A program made the position numbers and the translations under genes. 64,000 nucleotides of DNA from Brachypodium distachyon (taxonomy: Eukaryota; Streptophyta; Magnoliopsida; Poales; Poaceae), in NCBI RefSeq assembly GCF_000005505.3, contig NC_016131.3, forward strand, positions 64,993,355 through 65,057,354, in the 5' to 3' direction. Positions 43,819-55,752 of the stretch are shown in pieces (the first letter of the stretch is position 1; each line of letters opens with the position of its first letter). Under the pieces are notes generated by a model. The model was not told the DNA's origin. It did no database searches and worked only from the letters and a program-made list of their open reading frames with translations.

Positions 43819-46784
43819 ATGGGGTGCTGCTTCTCGTCGGAGAAGGGCGCTATGGGCGAGAGCAAGGAGCCCGCGGAGAAGACGTCTCAGATCGCGCCCG
43901 CCGCTTTGCCCTCATCCTCAGGCGGTATATGTGCAAAGCTTCTCCTTTCCGTTCTTTATTTCTTCTCGCCCCAGCTCCCGCTGAAGCCGGTGCGGCAATG
44001 CTTCTCTTTCTTGGCCGTTACTTTGCTTCCGCCTCTGCCGCCGCGGCGGTGGTTTGCTAGCTTGGTCCCGCCGCTCGAGGTAGTTTCTTGGTATTGTACG
44101 GTTGATCGAATTCGGTTGGTTTGTGACTTGTTGGTGGGTCCTTGGGGAGGGTTTCTTGGTTCTTGCACGAGCGATCGATCCCGTGGTTCTTGGATGGTGG
44201 GGTTCTTCTTTTTGTGGAGATGATGGTGGGGTTCTTGGTGTTTCTTAATTAATATCTGGCCGTGCTCTTCATGAAATATGTTGAGAATGGTACTCCCTTT
44301 CTTCCAAATCTACGAGGCCAGTACCGAATTTTATGCCAAAATTTGAACAATCATTAGTCAAATATTTTTTATACTCTGACGTACATGGGCGTGCGTGCCT
44401 TCTTGTTCAATTCCCACGGGTCGGAATGCCACCATGATTTCTCGTAATTTAGAATATTTTGCATGCAATCGTTTGATTCCTTGCACTATTGGGATTGGGA
44501 TTTTCTTTAAGTTCATTTCTTGCCGATAGAGTAAGGAGGGATATGTGTGGGCATCTTATAAACCCGGAAGGAGGGAGTGCTAGATATACATGTCTATCTA
44601 TTTATTGATTAGTAGGTGTATTTAATTGTTTATAAATAATTAGGGTCCATCTGTGCCCCACCCTCATGCATCTACATGAGGTCCAGTATGAAATATGCAA
44701 GTTTTTCTTTTCTTACATTTTCATAAAAAGAACTTAAGATTACATGGTTGCTTCAATATGCATATTAGAAATTAAATTGTTTTATTTCGTAGTATTGTTA
44801 TTTTCTTTCTAAAAGGAACCTTTTTATTTCATACTTGGAATAATTCGGCTTCTTCTTTGTTAAACAATTTTCTGCCGAAAATACTGTCATTCTGGAAAAT
44901 GGAATTGTTCAGGAATTTTCATGTGATAGCTGACAACTACACTGGTTTTGTTATTATTTCTACAGAGTCAGAGATGGCAATATTAGAGGTCAGTAAGGGA
45001 CCCCATTGCCCATTGCTCACCTACGAGGAGCTGAATGTGGCCACAGAGGGCTTCAGACCGGATCATTTCCTAGGCGAGGGCGGGTTCGGAAGGGTTTATA
45101 AAGGTGTGGTAAATGGCACCAACCAGGTGGGTTCATGTGCTTCTGGGAAGTTCAATAGTTGCAAACGTGCAGTTATGTTCTACTATGTATTATACCCAGA
45201 TGATATGTTGTTGCTAATGTATTACTCTCACGAACTACAGAGATCTTGAGTCGAATTGATGTGGTCAGTTCAAGAATGGATTGCTAGCTAATTTGCTACG
45301 AAAATGATGCTTATGAGAAGATGGTGCAGTGTTTGATTCACTTGTATGTATTCTAATTCTCAAACTGTGGCCTGGACAGGTGGCTATAAAGATTCTGAAT
45401 CCTAAAGGAAAGCAAGGCAACAGGGAGTTCTGCATGGAAGTTCTGATATTGAGCAGGCTGGATCACCCAAATCTTGTGAAGCTTGTTGGTTACTGCATTG
45501 ATGGTGATCAGAGGCTTTTAGTTTATGAATACATGCCTTTGGGTTCACTCGGAAGTCATCTCCATGGTATTGTACTAAAACCTACCATATATAGTTCCCT
45601 ACTTCATTACGTTGTTGCTAAATATTAGAAGCTTGTGTAACAAGAATTATGTTTTGGTTTATCCAGATCTTTCCCCTGATCAGAAGCCTCTTGACTGGAA
45701 TACAAGGATGAAGATACTTGCTGGGGCAGCTCAAGGCCTGCAGCATTTGCATGTTAAGGCTGACCCTCCCGTCATAAACCGTGATGTAAAATGCGAAAAC
45801 ATTTTGCTCGGAGAGGGATATCATCCAAAGCTGTCGGACTTTGGCTTGGCAAAGCTAGGTCCAACAGGTGATGATACTCATGTTTCAACTAGAGTAATGG
45901 GTACACCTGGATATTGTGCGCCAGAGTATCTTGCGAGTGGCCAACTGACTGTCAAGTCAGATATTTATAGCTTTGGTGTTGTTATGCTGGAGGTTATCAC
46001 AGGAAGGAAGGCTATAGATTACTGTCGAAGTAGAGCTGAGCGTAATCTTGTTGAATGGGTAAGCAATGGTTTCTGCTTTAAAAAAATCTTCTCCTTAGTT
46101 TCTTGTCAAGGAGCAAATTATGCTACCTGGCATCTCTTTGGTGAGTATGGATTTCTATTTGCTTCCAACTTTGGTGACAGAATGGTGTTAAATTTTATTT
46201 ACTTTATTTAGTAGTTTAAAATTACTGTAGACTTGTATCTCCTTTTGTTGCATTTAGTCTCATAGTTGCTGCTACAATATTCAGTTTGGTACTTCTCATA
46301 ATTCCTCCTATGGAATCAGTGGTCACTACAAGTTGATATCAGAATTGAGAATTCCAGCTTTGGCAGTTTATTTTAACTCCCATATTCAGCCTATGCCAAA
46401 ACAAGATTGACATATCTCAAGTACCCTTTTACAGAAAAAAAACATATCTCAAGTACTCTTCTCTAAAATGGAACAACTGATTAAAGTTTCACCTAGGTTC
46501 TCACTGTTCAAGTTTCTCTTTTTGCTCTAACTGCCGTGACCTTTGTTATTGTATAATCTCAGGCCACCCCTCTGATCAACAGAAAGGATTTCCAAAAATT
46601 GGCAGACCCAGCGCTCGGCGATCAATACAGCATGAAATCATTGTTCCGGGCCCTTACTGTAGCCCAATTGTGTGTCAATAGAACAGCCAGCCAGAGACCA
46701 CAGATTACAGAAGTAGCTGAAGCTCTAGCTCAAATCTCACAATCGCGGTCCAAAAGTGTGCCGCGGTCAATCCACCTAAAGTAA
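43819..46784 (+). CDS. Receptor-like cytoplasmic kinase (RLCK-VII/PBS1-like Ser/Thr kinase)
   Basis: Cytoplasmic protein kinase of the receptor-like class without an ectodomain. Five exons give 355 residues: 43819-43924, 44966-45126, 45380-45566, 45667-46058 and 46563-46784. It starts [10 protein letters not shown]: Gly2 is a candidate N-myristoylation site and Cys3/Cys4 are candidate palmitoylation sites, so plasma-membrane anchoring is likely. Kinase landmarks are the Gly loop [11 protein letters not shown] (72-82), Lys93 (VAIKIL), the catalytic loop [13 protein letters not shown] (Asp191), [21 protein letters not shown] and [10 protein letters not shown]. Asn189 replaces the usual His or Tyr before Arg-Asp. 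All residues essential for catalysis are present. Subfamily placement is from motif style. It is head-to-head with ELP6. Confidence 0.9.
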
Positions 46785-47999
46785 GCAGCTCTCAGATCAC
46801 CAACTTGGCAGAAGATAGCAGCTAAATCACAGGAAGTCCAGTGCAAACGAAAATAGTGTGTTTGGCAGGCCCTGCTTTTTGCTATGATGGTTACCGGGAT
46901 CACGAACAGGCTGTACTCCCTCCCCATTGGATTGCTTAAGTTGCTGCAGGGGAAAAATTTGTTTGTAGATTACAGATAAACTTGTTTCCATGGCTGAATG
47001 CCCGAGGCTTAGTTTTGTGGTCTTTGACTCTTCGAGACATGACCTTCAGAGTTTAAAGATTCTTCCATGACGCTATGTGCATGCTTTCTTCAGTCTGCAC
47101 CTAGTTTTTCTTATTGTTTTGCTTAGGTTGTAATTAACCAATTTTGTATCAATCTCTTTCTGTCCTAGTCCTAAAACCTCTAGGCCCCGTTCATTTGCAG
47201 CAATTCCTGCAGGTATCGGAGTGTGGATTGGGGAGGGAATGAACTAAAATTTTGTCGTTCCCCGTTGAACCGAACGGGCCCCTAGAGGGTGATATTTCCC
47301 AAGCATTTTCCCATATGCAATGTTTACTTCCGTTATATCTGGCATTTTTAGGCAGTCAGGGCGATTATCCAACTAGTCCTGACTTCATCTTATGTCAGGC
47401 AGCTGCACATATTGTGACTGGATGATAGAGCTGTGACAAATTACAAATGTAAACGTGCATACAGATTCAGGGGAGAAAATGGCATATTCGACTAAATTAT
47501 GAATGAACATGTTGCAGACTTGCAGGTCATTGGTATCAAAAGAACAAACAAGACACTGAAAGATCATTTCCTTTACAGTGCTTTGCACAACTCTTCCAGA
47601 AGAGAGATAAATTGTGCTCTTCCCCAGTATAACTCTATGACACTGTCAAAAACTAACCTAAAAACAGAGTTTTTCGTGCGTATTGGGGTACTGTATTTTC
47701 TTTCTCCTAGCCCGAACACTAAATATTGACAATCTTAATGAAAACTAATCGGAGAAGAAAAATTACATGCATGCCTTGCATCGATCTGGACCTACTATGG
47801 TAATTTCATCAGACAACTGAACTCAATATGATACAAAGTACAACTTCACCAAAACTTCAAGAGAAACGCCGGTTGATCTTCCCATGGAAAAAAGGATGGC
47901 CTTTTTAAAAGATTACTCCTGGGATCAGGCAATTGAATCCTTTGTGGCCATCAAGATCCTTGTAGGAACCGACAATTTTCTACCTGATTCCTCAGGATT
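46785..47999. other. Convergent intergenic region, RLCK and TBC genes
   Basis: It contains the 3' UTR of the kinase, a small Tourist-like MITE (47183-47281) and the 3' flank of the TBC gene. No further gene is supported. Confidence 0.55.
47183..47281. mobile_element. Small Tourist-like MITE, 99 bp
   Basis: It starts GGCCCCGTTC and ends GAACGGGCCC with CTA on each side (47180-47182 and 47282-47284). A 3-bp duplication and G/C-rich ends suggest PIF/Harbinger. It lies about 400 bp after the kinase stop codon. Confidence 0.7.
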
Positions 48000-50900
48000 T
48001 TACCCTTCAGCTGTTTCATTGGAATTTGATTTTCCCTGATAAAAGCAATTCAGAATTAATGAATGAACAGCACCTCAACTTTCTATCATATTTATGGAAC
48101 CACTGCGCTCAATCATGATTTCAATATAGTAATATAATAGACAAATATATTCTTGTAATTTTTCTTTTCCTTTTTCAAATATCACATAAAGAGGTTGGTC
48201 CTTCTGTATCCTAGAACATGAAACATTTTGTAAGATACCTTGCTCTTCTCTAGCCATCCAAGCCCTCTAGAAAGCAAACCCAATTTTCTGTTGGGTGTAT
48301 CTTGATTGGGATCTTGGTTCGTCTTCCCAAGGTCTGCATGTGGTGATCTGCAGAGGTATCCAATAAATGAAATGTTGACATGTGAACATAGTCTTGCAGA
48401 GTGGCATGAAAACCAGTGGGAAATATCAGTAATATATGATTGGTACTAACAGCAATATCTAATGATAGAGAATGCAACAGTGAGAAAACAAAGAAACCAA
48501 CTAAAGCACTAGCCAGTAGACATTAAGATATGATGCATTGAAAAGCAAATTGGCTGTGTTCGTTGCCCAGCGTAAAAATTACAAGTTTCTTTTGGGGCGA
48601 ATATACTAGACAATATTAGGAGGGCGGAAGTTCAATGTGGTAATCGAAACATACTTTGGAGCAAATGTTTGGTTGGCTTTAACCTGCCCAGCCTGGTACT
48701 GCTTTGTAGCTTCCAACATAGTTTCTGCCATCACAGCTCTCTTCTCCATTTGAGAAAGTGCTGCTGTTGCTGCTTCATACTTCTCCTGCATATTCAAGGT
48801 ATGAAAGTTTATGCATCTGCTCTTCTCCAACATTATAGGTTGTACAACTGAAATAAGTAGCGCTTCTGGCAAACAGCTTGAAAAAGTGGCTCCAAACCTG
48901 GAGCAAGTGGGCAGCATATTTTTGTTCAGCAGCATCTCGCTCAGCAGCTACGCGGGCATCTTCTGCCACTTTCTGCTCCTGCTCCATTCTTAATAAAATC
49001 TGCATGGGCAGGTAAGAAGGTGCGTGATTTTTGAACTGAGAAGACAGCACAAAGGACTTCAGAATTGAGGGTAATAGAACATAAAACCTAGGCACTAAGA
49101 CAGCACCTGAAGCATTGCTTGCTCCTGTTCTTGCTTATCTGCAAAAATCTTTTGCAGTTCAGATACCTCTGCCTCCAATTTCTCGACCTGTGAATCAAGA
49201 CAAGAATGGACACACCAAAACTTAAGCAAGCAGAAATAGGGGATTAAAGAACTAAAATTACACAATTACTAGGATAATATATTGTTACTTTTAGAACGAT
49301 GTCTGAGACATAAAATTCAAGGAGCTAATTTTCAACCCGGAAAAGTACAAAGAGCTTGCATTGTCATAAAATGTGTTGTCTTAGTGGGGAAGAAGTGATC
49401 TATATAACATCAGTACCTTAGCACTCAACATACGCCTATTATCCTGCGTGACCATTTCCATTAAAGCAGTCTCCAACTCCTCGCTTCTGTGGATATAAAA
49501 CAAGATTTATGTATTGATAGGACAAATAAGTAAAACGATACAAAATGAAGGTCATATGGTCCAAATTATGATAACCTAGATGAAAATATACGCGAATGTC
49601 AGGATTTATACCAATTCAAGATGCAACTTTTAACTTGAGACTTTGTAACGAAACCATGGACAGGAATCAAGAACTTCGGTCACAAAAGGTAAGTAGCTTG
49701 TGAGGAATCATGAAGACGTGAAGGAGAATACAATGCCCCTATCAATCATTCCTTTTCCATGTTACATTATTAATAGGAACATTATTAAGAAGTTGACAAC
49801 TCGATACACTTGTTTATTCACTTCGAGAAATAAATCAACAAGATTTAATCCGACCCACAGGGGTCGAACACAGGTCGGCATGGAGATGGTACTGAGATCC
49901 AACACTGGGCAGTAAATGCTGCCCTAAAGTGGGCATAGATTGCTTGTCTTAAGAGGAGAAATAGAAACATAACAAAATTCACACGAACCTGAGTTCAGCT
50001 GATCTTTTCTCCTCAAGCAGTTTGCACAGCTCACCCTTTAGCCATGTGACCTGTGTGAACATTGCATGTATATAGAATTCATTATGTTAACATAACAAAA
50101 GTGTATCCATAATTCCAGATTCATAAAAGAAATCAGATCCACAGTAACATAAAAATAAAATTACATGGAAAAAGAACCATGAAGTTCTACAACAGGATCA
50201 TCACAAAGAATATTGATGAATCACCAAATTTCAACCATCAGAATGAGCAATAAGTATGAATGCATATAAAATAAACACAATCCTTTTCCACTTCTTATAA
50301 AGAAATGATGATTTCATCCAGGAAGAAAAGAGAATTAAGTCAAAGAGGATTTCTGACCTGATCTTGAAGATCAAGGCCCTCATCCAACTCACTCTCTAAC
50401 GCTGAACTACTAAGGAAGTTTTCCAGATTTGTTGAGCCAGAATCCCCATTCAGTTGCAAACCGTCTGCTCCTTCCTTGGAGTCAACTTGTGGGCACAGAG
50501 ATGAGGGGTCATGTTTAAAGCTGTATAGTTTAGTTGCCAACCCCTTCTTATCTTTCCATGATTTACGGTCTTTTGATCTTTCCTCCATAGCAGCTATAAT
50601 TTCGGGCCTGTGCTTTTTTCTTAGCTCCCGCAATCCCATTTCTTTGACTGACTGAAAACCCATACAAGCTGTCAATACAAGCTGGCTGCTGTCAAAGGTA
50701 GAGCCAGCAAGAGACTGCAGTAATGTAATTGCGTCTCCAGCATCCTTTGTGGTCACCAGGGCAGGCCCTAAAAATTAACATGAAAGATAATAGTGTTGGT
50801 TACACAGTTTGGTTAAAATGAATAAACATATTTTAAATCCACAAAAATATGGAGAAACTACCATATAAGTCTAGCAATGCAAGCGTTGTCCGGAACAGCA

Positions 50901-53900
50901 TTGTACGATTCCCTTCAAAAAGGATCACATCCCAAACACGAAGAACTAAAGGAGAAAAGTTCCATTCAGACATAAGTAAACCATTATTTCATCGGAACAT
51001 ACAAAAATAAAAGGAAATATGGAACACATAAAAACCTAGTGTAGGTTTTTCAATATCCTAACAATTTCGATTAAAATGTTAAGTCCATTTAAGGGACTCC
51101 GCAAATAATCAGGTATCACAGCAGCGAACTAATGAAAATATTTTTACATTGTTATATCTTAATGAAAGCACCGAGATATTGTGTAAAACCTGACCACTTT
51201 CCCATGGAAGCATGTTGATGAAAATTGAAAGAAACCATGGTCCAGTCACCCATGTCACCTGAACTCCCAAGAAATCCGTATGTTTGGCTGAAAAGAGTTG
51301 CAACCAACATGAGTGCAAAATGATAGCCATCAAACCTCTCAACGAAATAAATTGTTGTGCCTTCATACAAATTTTAGCTAAGTCAGCTCCAGATTTGAAT
51401 TGATCATGAGTGCACGAGCCAAGTTTGTAGTATAATACTGTGGATGTAAAAATACGCAGGTCCTCAGTAATATCATTGGAAGACATACCCAATTTGGGGA
51501 ATCTTTCTCGTACAACCTCCTCAAGAACAAGCTGGTCAACCTGTGAATGGAGCTGCAATTATTTATATGTTCGCAGGGATGCAGAATATGTATGACAAAC
51601 TCACCAAACTGTCTTTTTTTTCTCGAACATGACCCTAAGTGTGTGTCATTTTGAATAAATGAAAGCACCAAGATGACGCGAATCTTAAGAAATACGAAAA
51701 CGCGAAAAACAGAAGACAACAAAGAGAGCCAAACGAAAAAAAACTGTAGACCTAGTCTACTCACCAAACATTCAAGAGTACCTGTGATTCAATCATTTCC
51801 TCAGTGTAGTAACCATCAAAGTACTCATCAATGATCCCCACCAGAGCCCTGAAATAAATAAAAAGAATGAAGAATCGGAGATAGCTTAGGATCTTGCACA
51901 ATAAAAATAATGCTTAATTAGGTATGGTTTTCAAGAACAAGACACATAATGCGGTAATACCAGAATGCATTTTCTTCAGGCATGAACAATAAAAATAGTC
52001 CGGCAAAAAAGTTCATGGCCTGCAAGAAAATTTTAATATATAAGAGAAAAGGCACTATTGATATAGTGGCTGGAAAATATGAAGTACAGATGTTTCTAAA
52101 CCAGATTAATGGTGCGAGGCATGTGGAAAACAAGATAAATGTAGCCTCAGTAATGAACTGGATATCTGACCATTTTCCTGACCTCATACCACTAGATAAT
52201 GATAAAACAGTATAGTTCAAATTTGTGCTAGGCTTGATTCATCTAAACCATATATACTACTTCCAAAGTTCCGGTACGAATAAGAAGATAAAATGGAAAA
52301 ATGTCTAGTTTGACATTACATGATACGGAGTATATTAAAATCATCCTTTCTCTTCTTTTATTTTTATTTTTATTTTTGAAAGACCATAAGTTACAAGCAT
52401 GCAAGAAATGCTTAATTAGTACTACGTTTGGAAAGTGCTGAACTTTCATAGTTCATGATGAATCAGATAACATGAATCACCAAATGTTTACAGTAGTAGC
52501 TAACAAAGAGGCAGATCAAAATCCAAAAAATCTTCAATGGCTCTTTTTTTTTGCGGAGATCAATGGCCATTGACTTACCTGGCAGTATCCAACAGATGGA
52601 TTATGCCTTGCGTATGCTGTTAATAACCGCCTCAAAGCATTTCTCCCATCCTCATCTAATGCAGGGTGTCCCGGAAATGTTCGAGGCAAATCCTGTAATG
52701 ATAACAGACAAATCAAGTGTATAGAAACACTAGAACTTATTAACCAATGCATACTTCCTCTCAGTTCAAACTATTTCAAAGAACAACCTTCTCTATCTGT
52801 CCCTTCCACTTCTCAGGCTTGGGAAGCTTTTTCGGTGAACTTTTCTGTCCATTTGCCAGTTGGTCCTCGAGGTCCTTTTCATCCAATACCTCGGTCCTCT
52901 CATCAAGCAATTTCTTGTAGTACCCAGTAATTTTGCGAGCACCAACACCCACAAATGCTTGCCACATCTACAAGAAAACAAACCATATGTAAATGTAGGT
53001 ATATCTCATATACGGCAGAGATACAAAAGCAAGATGTAGTTCTGGTAGCAGTTGCACCTCTCCTCTAAGAGCTATTGGCACGCCTCCACGAACCAAGCTC
53101 TCAAGTTCCTCCCTCCAAGGAAAATAAGACCCTTCATCGACTCCCTCAAAGGTAACATTCGTCGAATCACTAGATGCCCTGTCCTGTGATTGATCCAACT
53201 TTTTTGCATCATACGACTCCTCTGCCGGAACCCCTTCATGATTTTCTTCTACTGTCCGTTCTTCTTCAATTGAAGCAAGCTGTGTTGCAACCTTTCCACA
53301 TGTGGTTTCTGCAGTATCATTTCTTTTCACCACCCGAGAGCTCATCATTTTTTCAATGACGCTGAGTGATGCCCTCATCCGCTTCCAGGACTCGACTTTC
53401 ATGGGCTCCAATTCATCCAACAACCCCTTACCAAACGGGGTCTCTTCAAACTTTTCCAAGTTGTCGTTGTTCACTTCTCTCAATATTTTTGATCGTCCGT
53501 TTTGATCTTTAAATTCTTCTGAGCCCCCATTTACATCTTTTATTTGTTCCAAGCCCTCACTCATTTCCTTCAACTCTTCAGAGGCTTTGTTAAATTCTAC
53601 AGAGTTGGCAGTACTATCCTCTTTCAGTTTTTCCGAGCTGCCAGACATATCTTTAAAATCTTCTGGACTGCCATTTGCTTCTCTGAATTCATTGTTGCCA
53701 TCAACTTCCTCCACATCTTCCAATTTGGCATTCCTTTCTGCAGCCTCATCCTCTTCTTCTTCATTGCAATGTGCCCCTCTGTTACTGCTATCATCTTCCA
53801 GTTTTCCCGAGTTACCAGACACATCTTTCGAATCTTCTGGCACGCCATTTGGATCTCTGAATTCTTCATTGACGTCAACTTCCTTCAAACATTCTGATTT

Positions 53901-54454
53901 ATTGCTCTTCTCTGCACCATCGGTTTCATGCTCTTCTTCTTCATCACCCTTTTCTGCGCTTTCAGCACCTCCTTCACCATCTCCGGCAGCAGCAGCATCT
54001 GTCGACGGCAAAATGCTGGCTGTGCTGGGCACATCCACAGACTCAGCCAACCTGTCCAAGAAGTCCTTCCATCTATGCGCTCTCTCATCCTCCTCCTCCT
54101 AGCAATCAATCCAAGCAAAAGATCAGAACTTTTCCACAGGCAGAAAAATATATGGAACATTTTGACTCTGGTAAATTACCTTGTATATCTTGGCATACTC
54201 ACGGAAACGCTGCAGATGCTGTGGCCGCACTGCGAATCCATAAGTGTCCCTGCGCCAAACCTCACCACCATCAGACACAACGCCCAGAGGCAACAACTCC
54301 AACCACCGCATTATCTCACACGAATCCTGACCCAAATCCAATCTACAAACGACGACGATAACAATAACAGACGAGAAAACTAATGAGGGGGGAGGAGGCA
54401 GAGGAAAGGAAATGAGGCGCCATTTATGGGTTTTTACCGGGACTCGGGTTCCAT
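48000..54454 (-). CDS. TBC-domain Rab GTPase-activating protein
   Basis: Predicted Rab-GAP for membrane traffic. Eighteen minus-strand exons give 956 residues: 54454-54438, 54342-54180, 54098-53058, 52967-52788, 52692-52579, 52019-51961, 51848-51782, 51540-51489, 51287-51195, 50945-50862, 50767-50358, 50050-49989, 49486-49417, 49187-49107, 48999-48898, 48785-48655, 48347-48239 and 48035-48000. The first exon (MEPESR) is 17 nt. Exon 2 has the conserved [20 protein letters not shown]. Exon 3 encodes a long Glu/Asp/Ser/Asn-rich insert. The TBC domain has both catalytic fingers: IEKDLPR (Arg471) and GYCQ (Gln505). It continues through [35 protein letters not shown] and [10 protein letters not shown]. 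The C-terminal 200 residues form coiled coils ([30 protein letters not shown]). The target Rab is unknown. Confidence 0.92.
51610..51775. repeat. Dispersed LINE/SINE-like tail in a TBC gene intron
   Basis: TTTTTTTCTCGAACATGACC followed by GTGTGTCATTTTGAATAAAT resembles poly-T-headed antisense retroelement tails. A related sequence lies at about 2545-2700 in the PPR gene, and similar starts are near 3228 and 56455. The family is not identified. Confidence 0.4.
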
Positions 54455-55752
54455 GGGGATCAGCGCGCATTAAAGAAGAAGCGACAGGGCGACCTCGGCA
54501 GCGCACGCCATGGATTGACCAAAGCCATAAACCCTAGGCCGCCCGCACCCCGAGATCCACGCACATGGGAAGGAAAATGCAAGAAAAAATTGAGGGCGGG
54601 GCGTGGGCGTGGGCGTGGGCGTGGGGGTTGGGCGAAGAATCACGAATTGCAACGGATCGCGGTAAGATCGGCGGAGAGCTGCGCGCGCCCGTCGATCGCG
54701 ACCCCCTCCACGCCCCCACGAGGCTCAGACGGAGAGGAATAGAAGAAGATGGATTCAGCGCAGATTGGGGGAAATGGAATGGGGAAAAAAAACTCATTTC
54801 CGCGTCGAGGCGAGAGCTCGGAGCACGTGGCGCGCGGCACGACGATGTCGCACGAGCGCCCGCCCTCGGCTTGGGCTCCTGGTGTATGGCTCTCTGTTGT
54901 TGTTGGTATTGCTTTGCTTTGCTGCAGGCTGCAGCTAGCTACTCACCTCTTGTGGTCGAAGTCGAAGAAGGCCCTGGTGGCGCCCATGCTCTCGGCGGCT
55001 GGCGCGCCCCGCGGTGGCCGGTCGGGGCGCAGCGCAGCGATCCGTCGTCTTCACCTGTGGACTTGTAAAGCGCCTCGCTGGGGAGGAGGAAGACGAGATT
55101 AGCGTGGTGGTGCCATTAGGAGATTAAAATCTGGCTGGGTTTGACCATGATTTCGAATGAAATCTCCGTGAAATGAAAGGGGAGAGGCCTTTTTTTAGCT
55201 GAAGCTTCTTAAACGATACGGTACTTGTCGCTGGTGCGCGGTTTGACCTCGTCGTTTTGGCGGTTTGGTAAGGAACGGGACACCATGTTTGGTGGTCCTT
55301 CGCAATGGCAAACGCGAATCACGAAAGAGTATCGAATCAACCTACGGCGGGAGATCCTCCTGGCTGTGGCTGGGTACGCGAATTTACGGCGGACGGCGGA
55401 GATAGCAAGCAAATCCGGTGGGTGTTGCCACTTGCCAGCGAGTAAACCTCTGTACCAACTGACTGAATTATATTGATCGGTCGCTTTTAAGGTTGGACGG
55501 AGGAGGACGTAGCATCTCAGCAGCTCCTGGCCATAGCGCGCCAGACATCTGGTTGGTCGGGTCCCCTTGTGTGTGTTCGTTTAAAGTTGCAGCACCACAC
55601 GGGGACGGGGAGAGCGGTGGATCCCTGCAGGCGGAGCTTTCCGTTGCGGCCGAGGCCCGCCTGCAGCGCCTCGGCCCATCGAGTGCGGCCTTGGGCTTGA
55701 CAAAGGTACGGCTGGGCTGGGCACGCGATGCGGCCTTTTTCTTTCATCCGCG
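54455..55752. other. Upstream region of the TBC gene
   Basis: GC-rich promoter and leader for the minus-strand TBC gene up to about 55100. A GTGGGC hexamer is repeated four times at about 54602-54626. Many overlapping frames here and up to 55750 reflect composition and show no protein family. No defined mobile element lies between the gene and the hAT target duplication. Confidence 0.5.
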
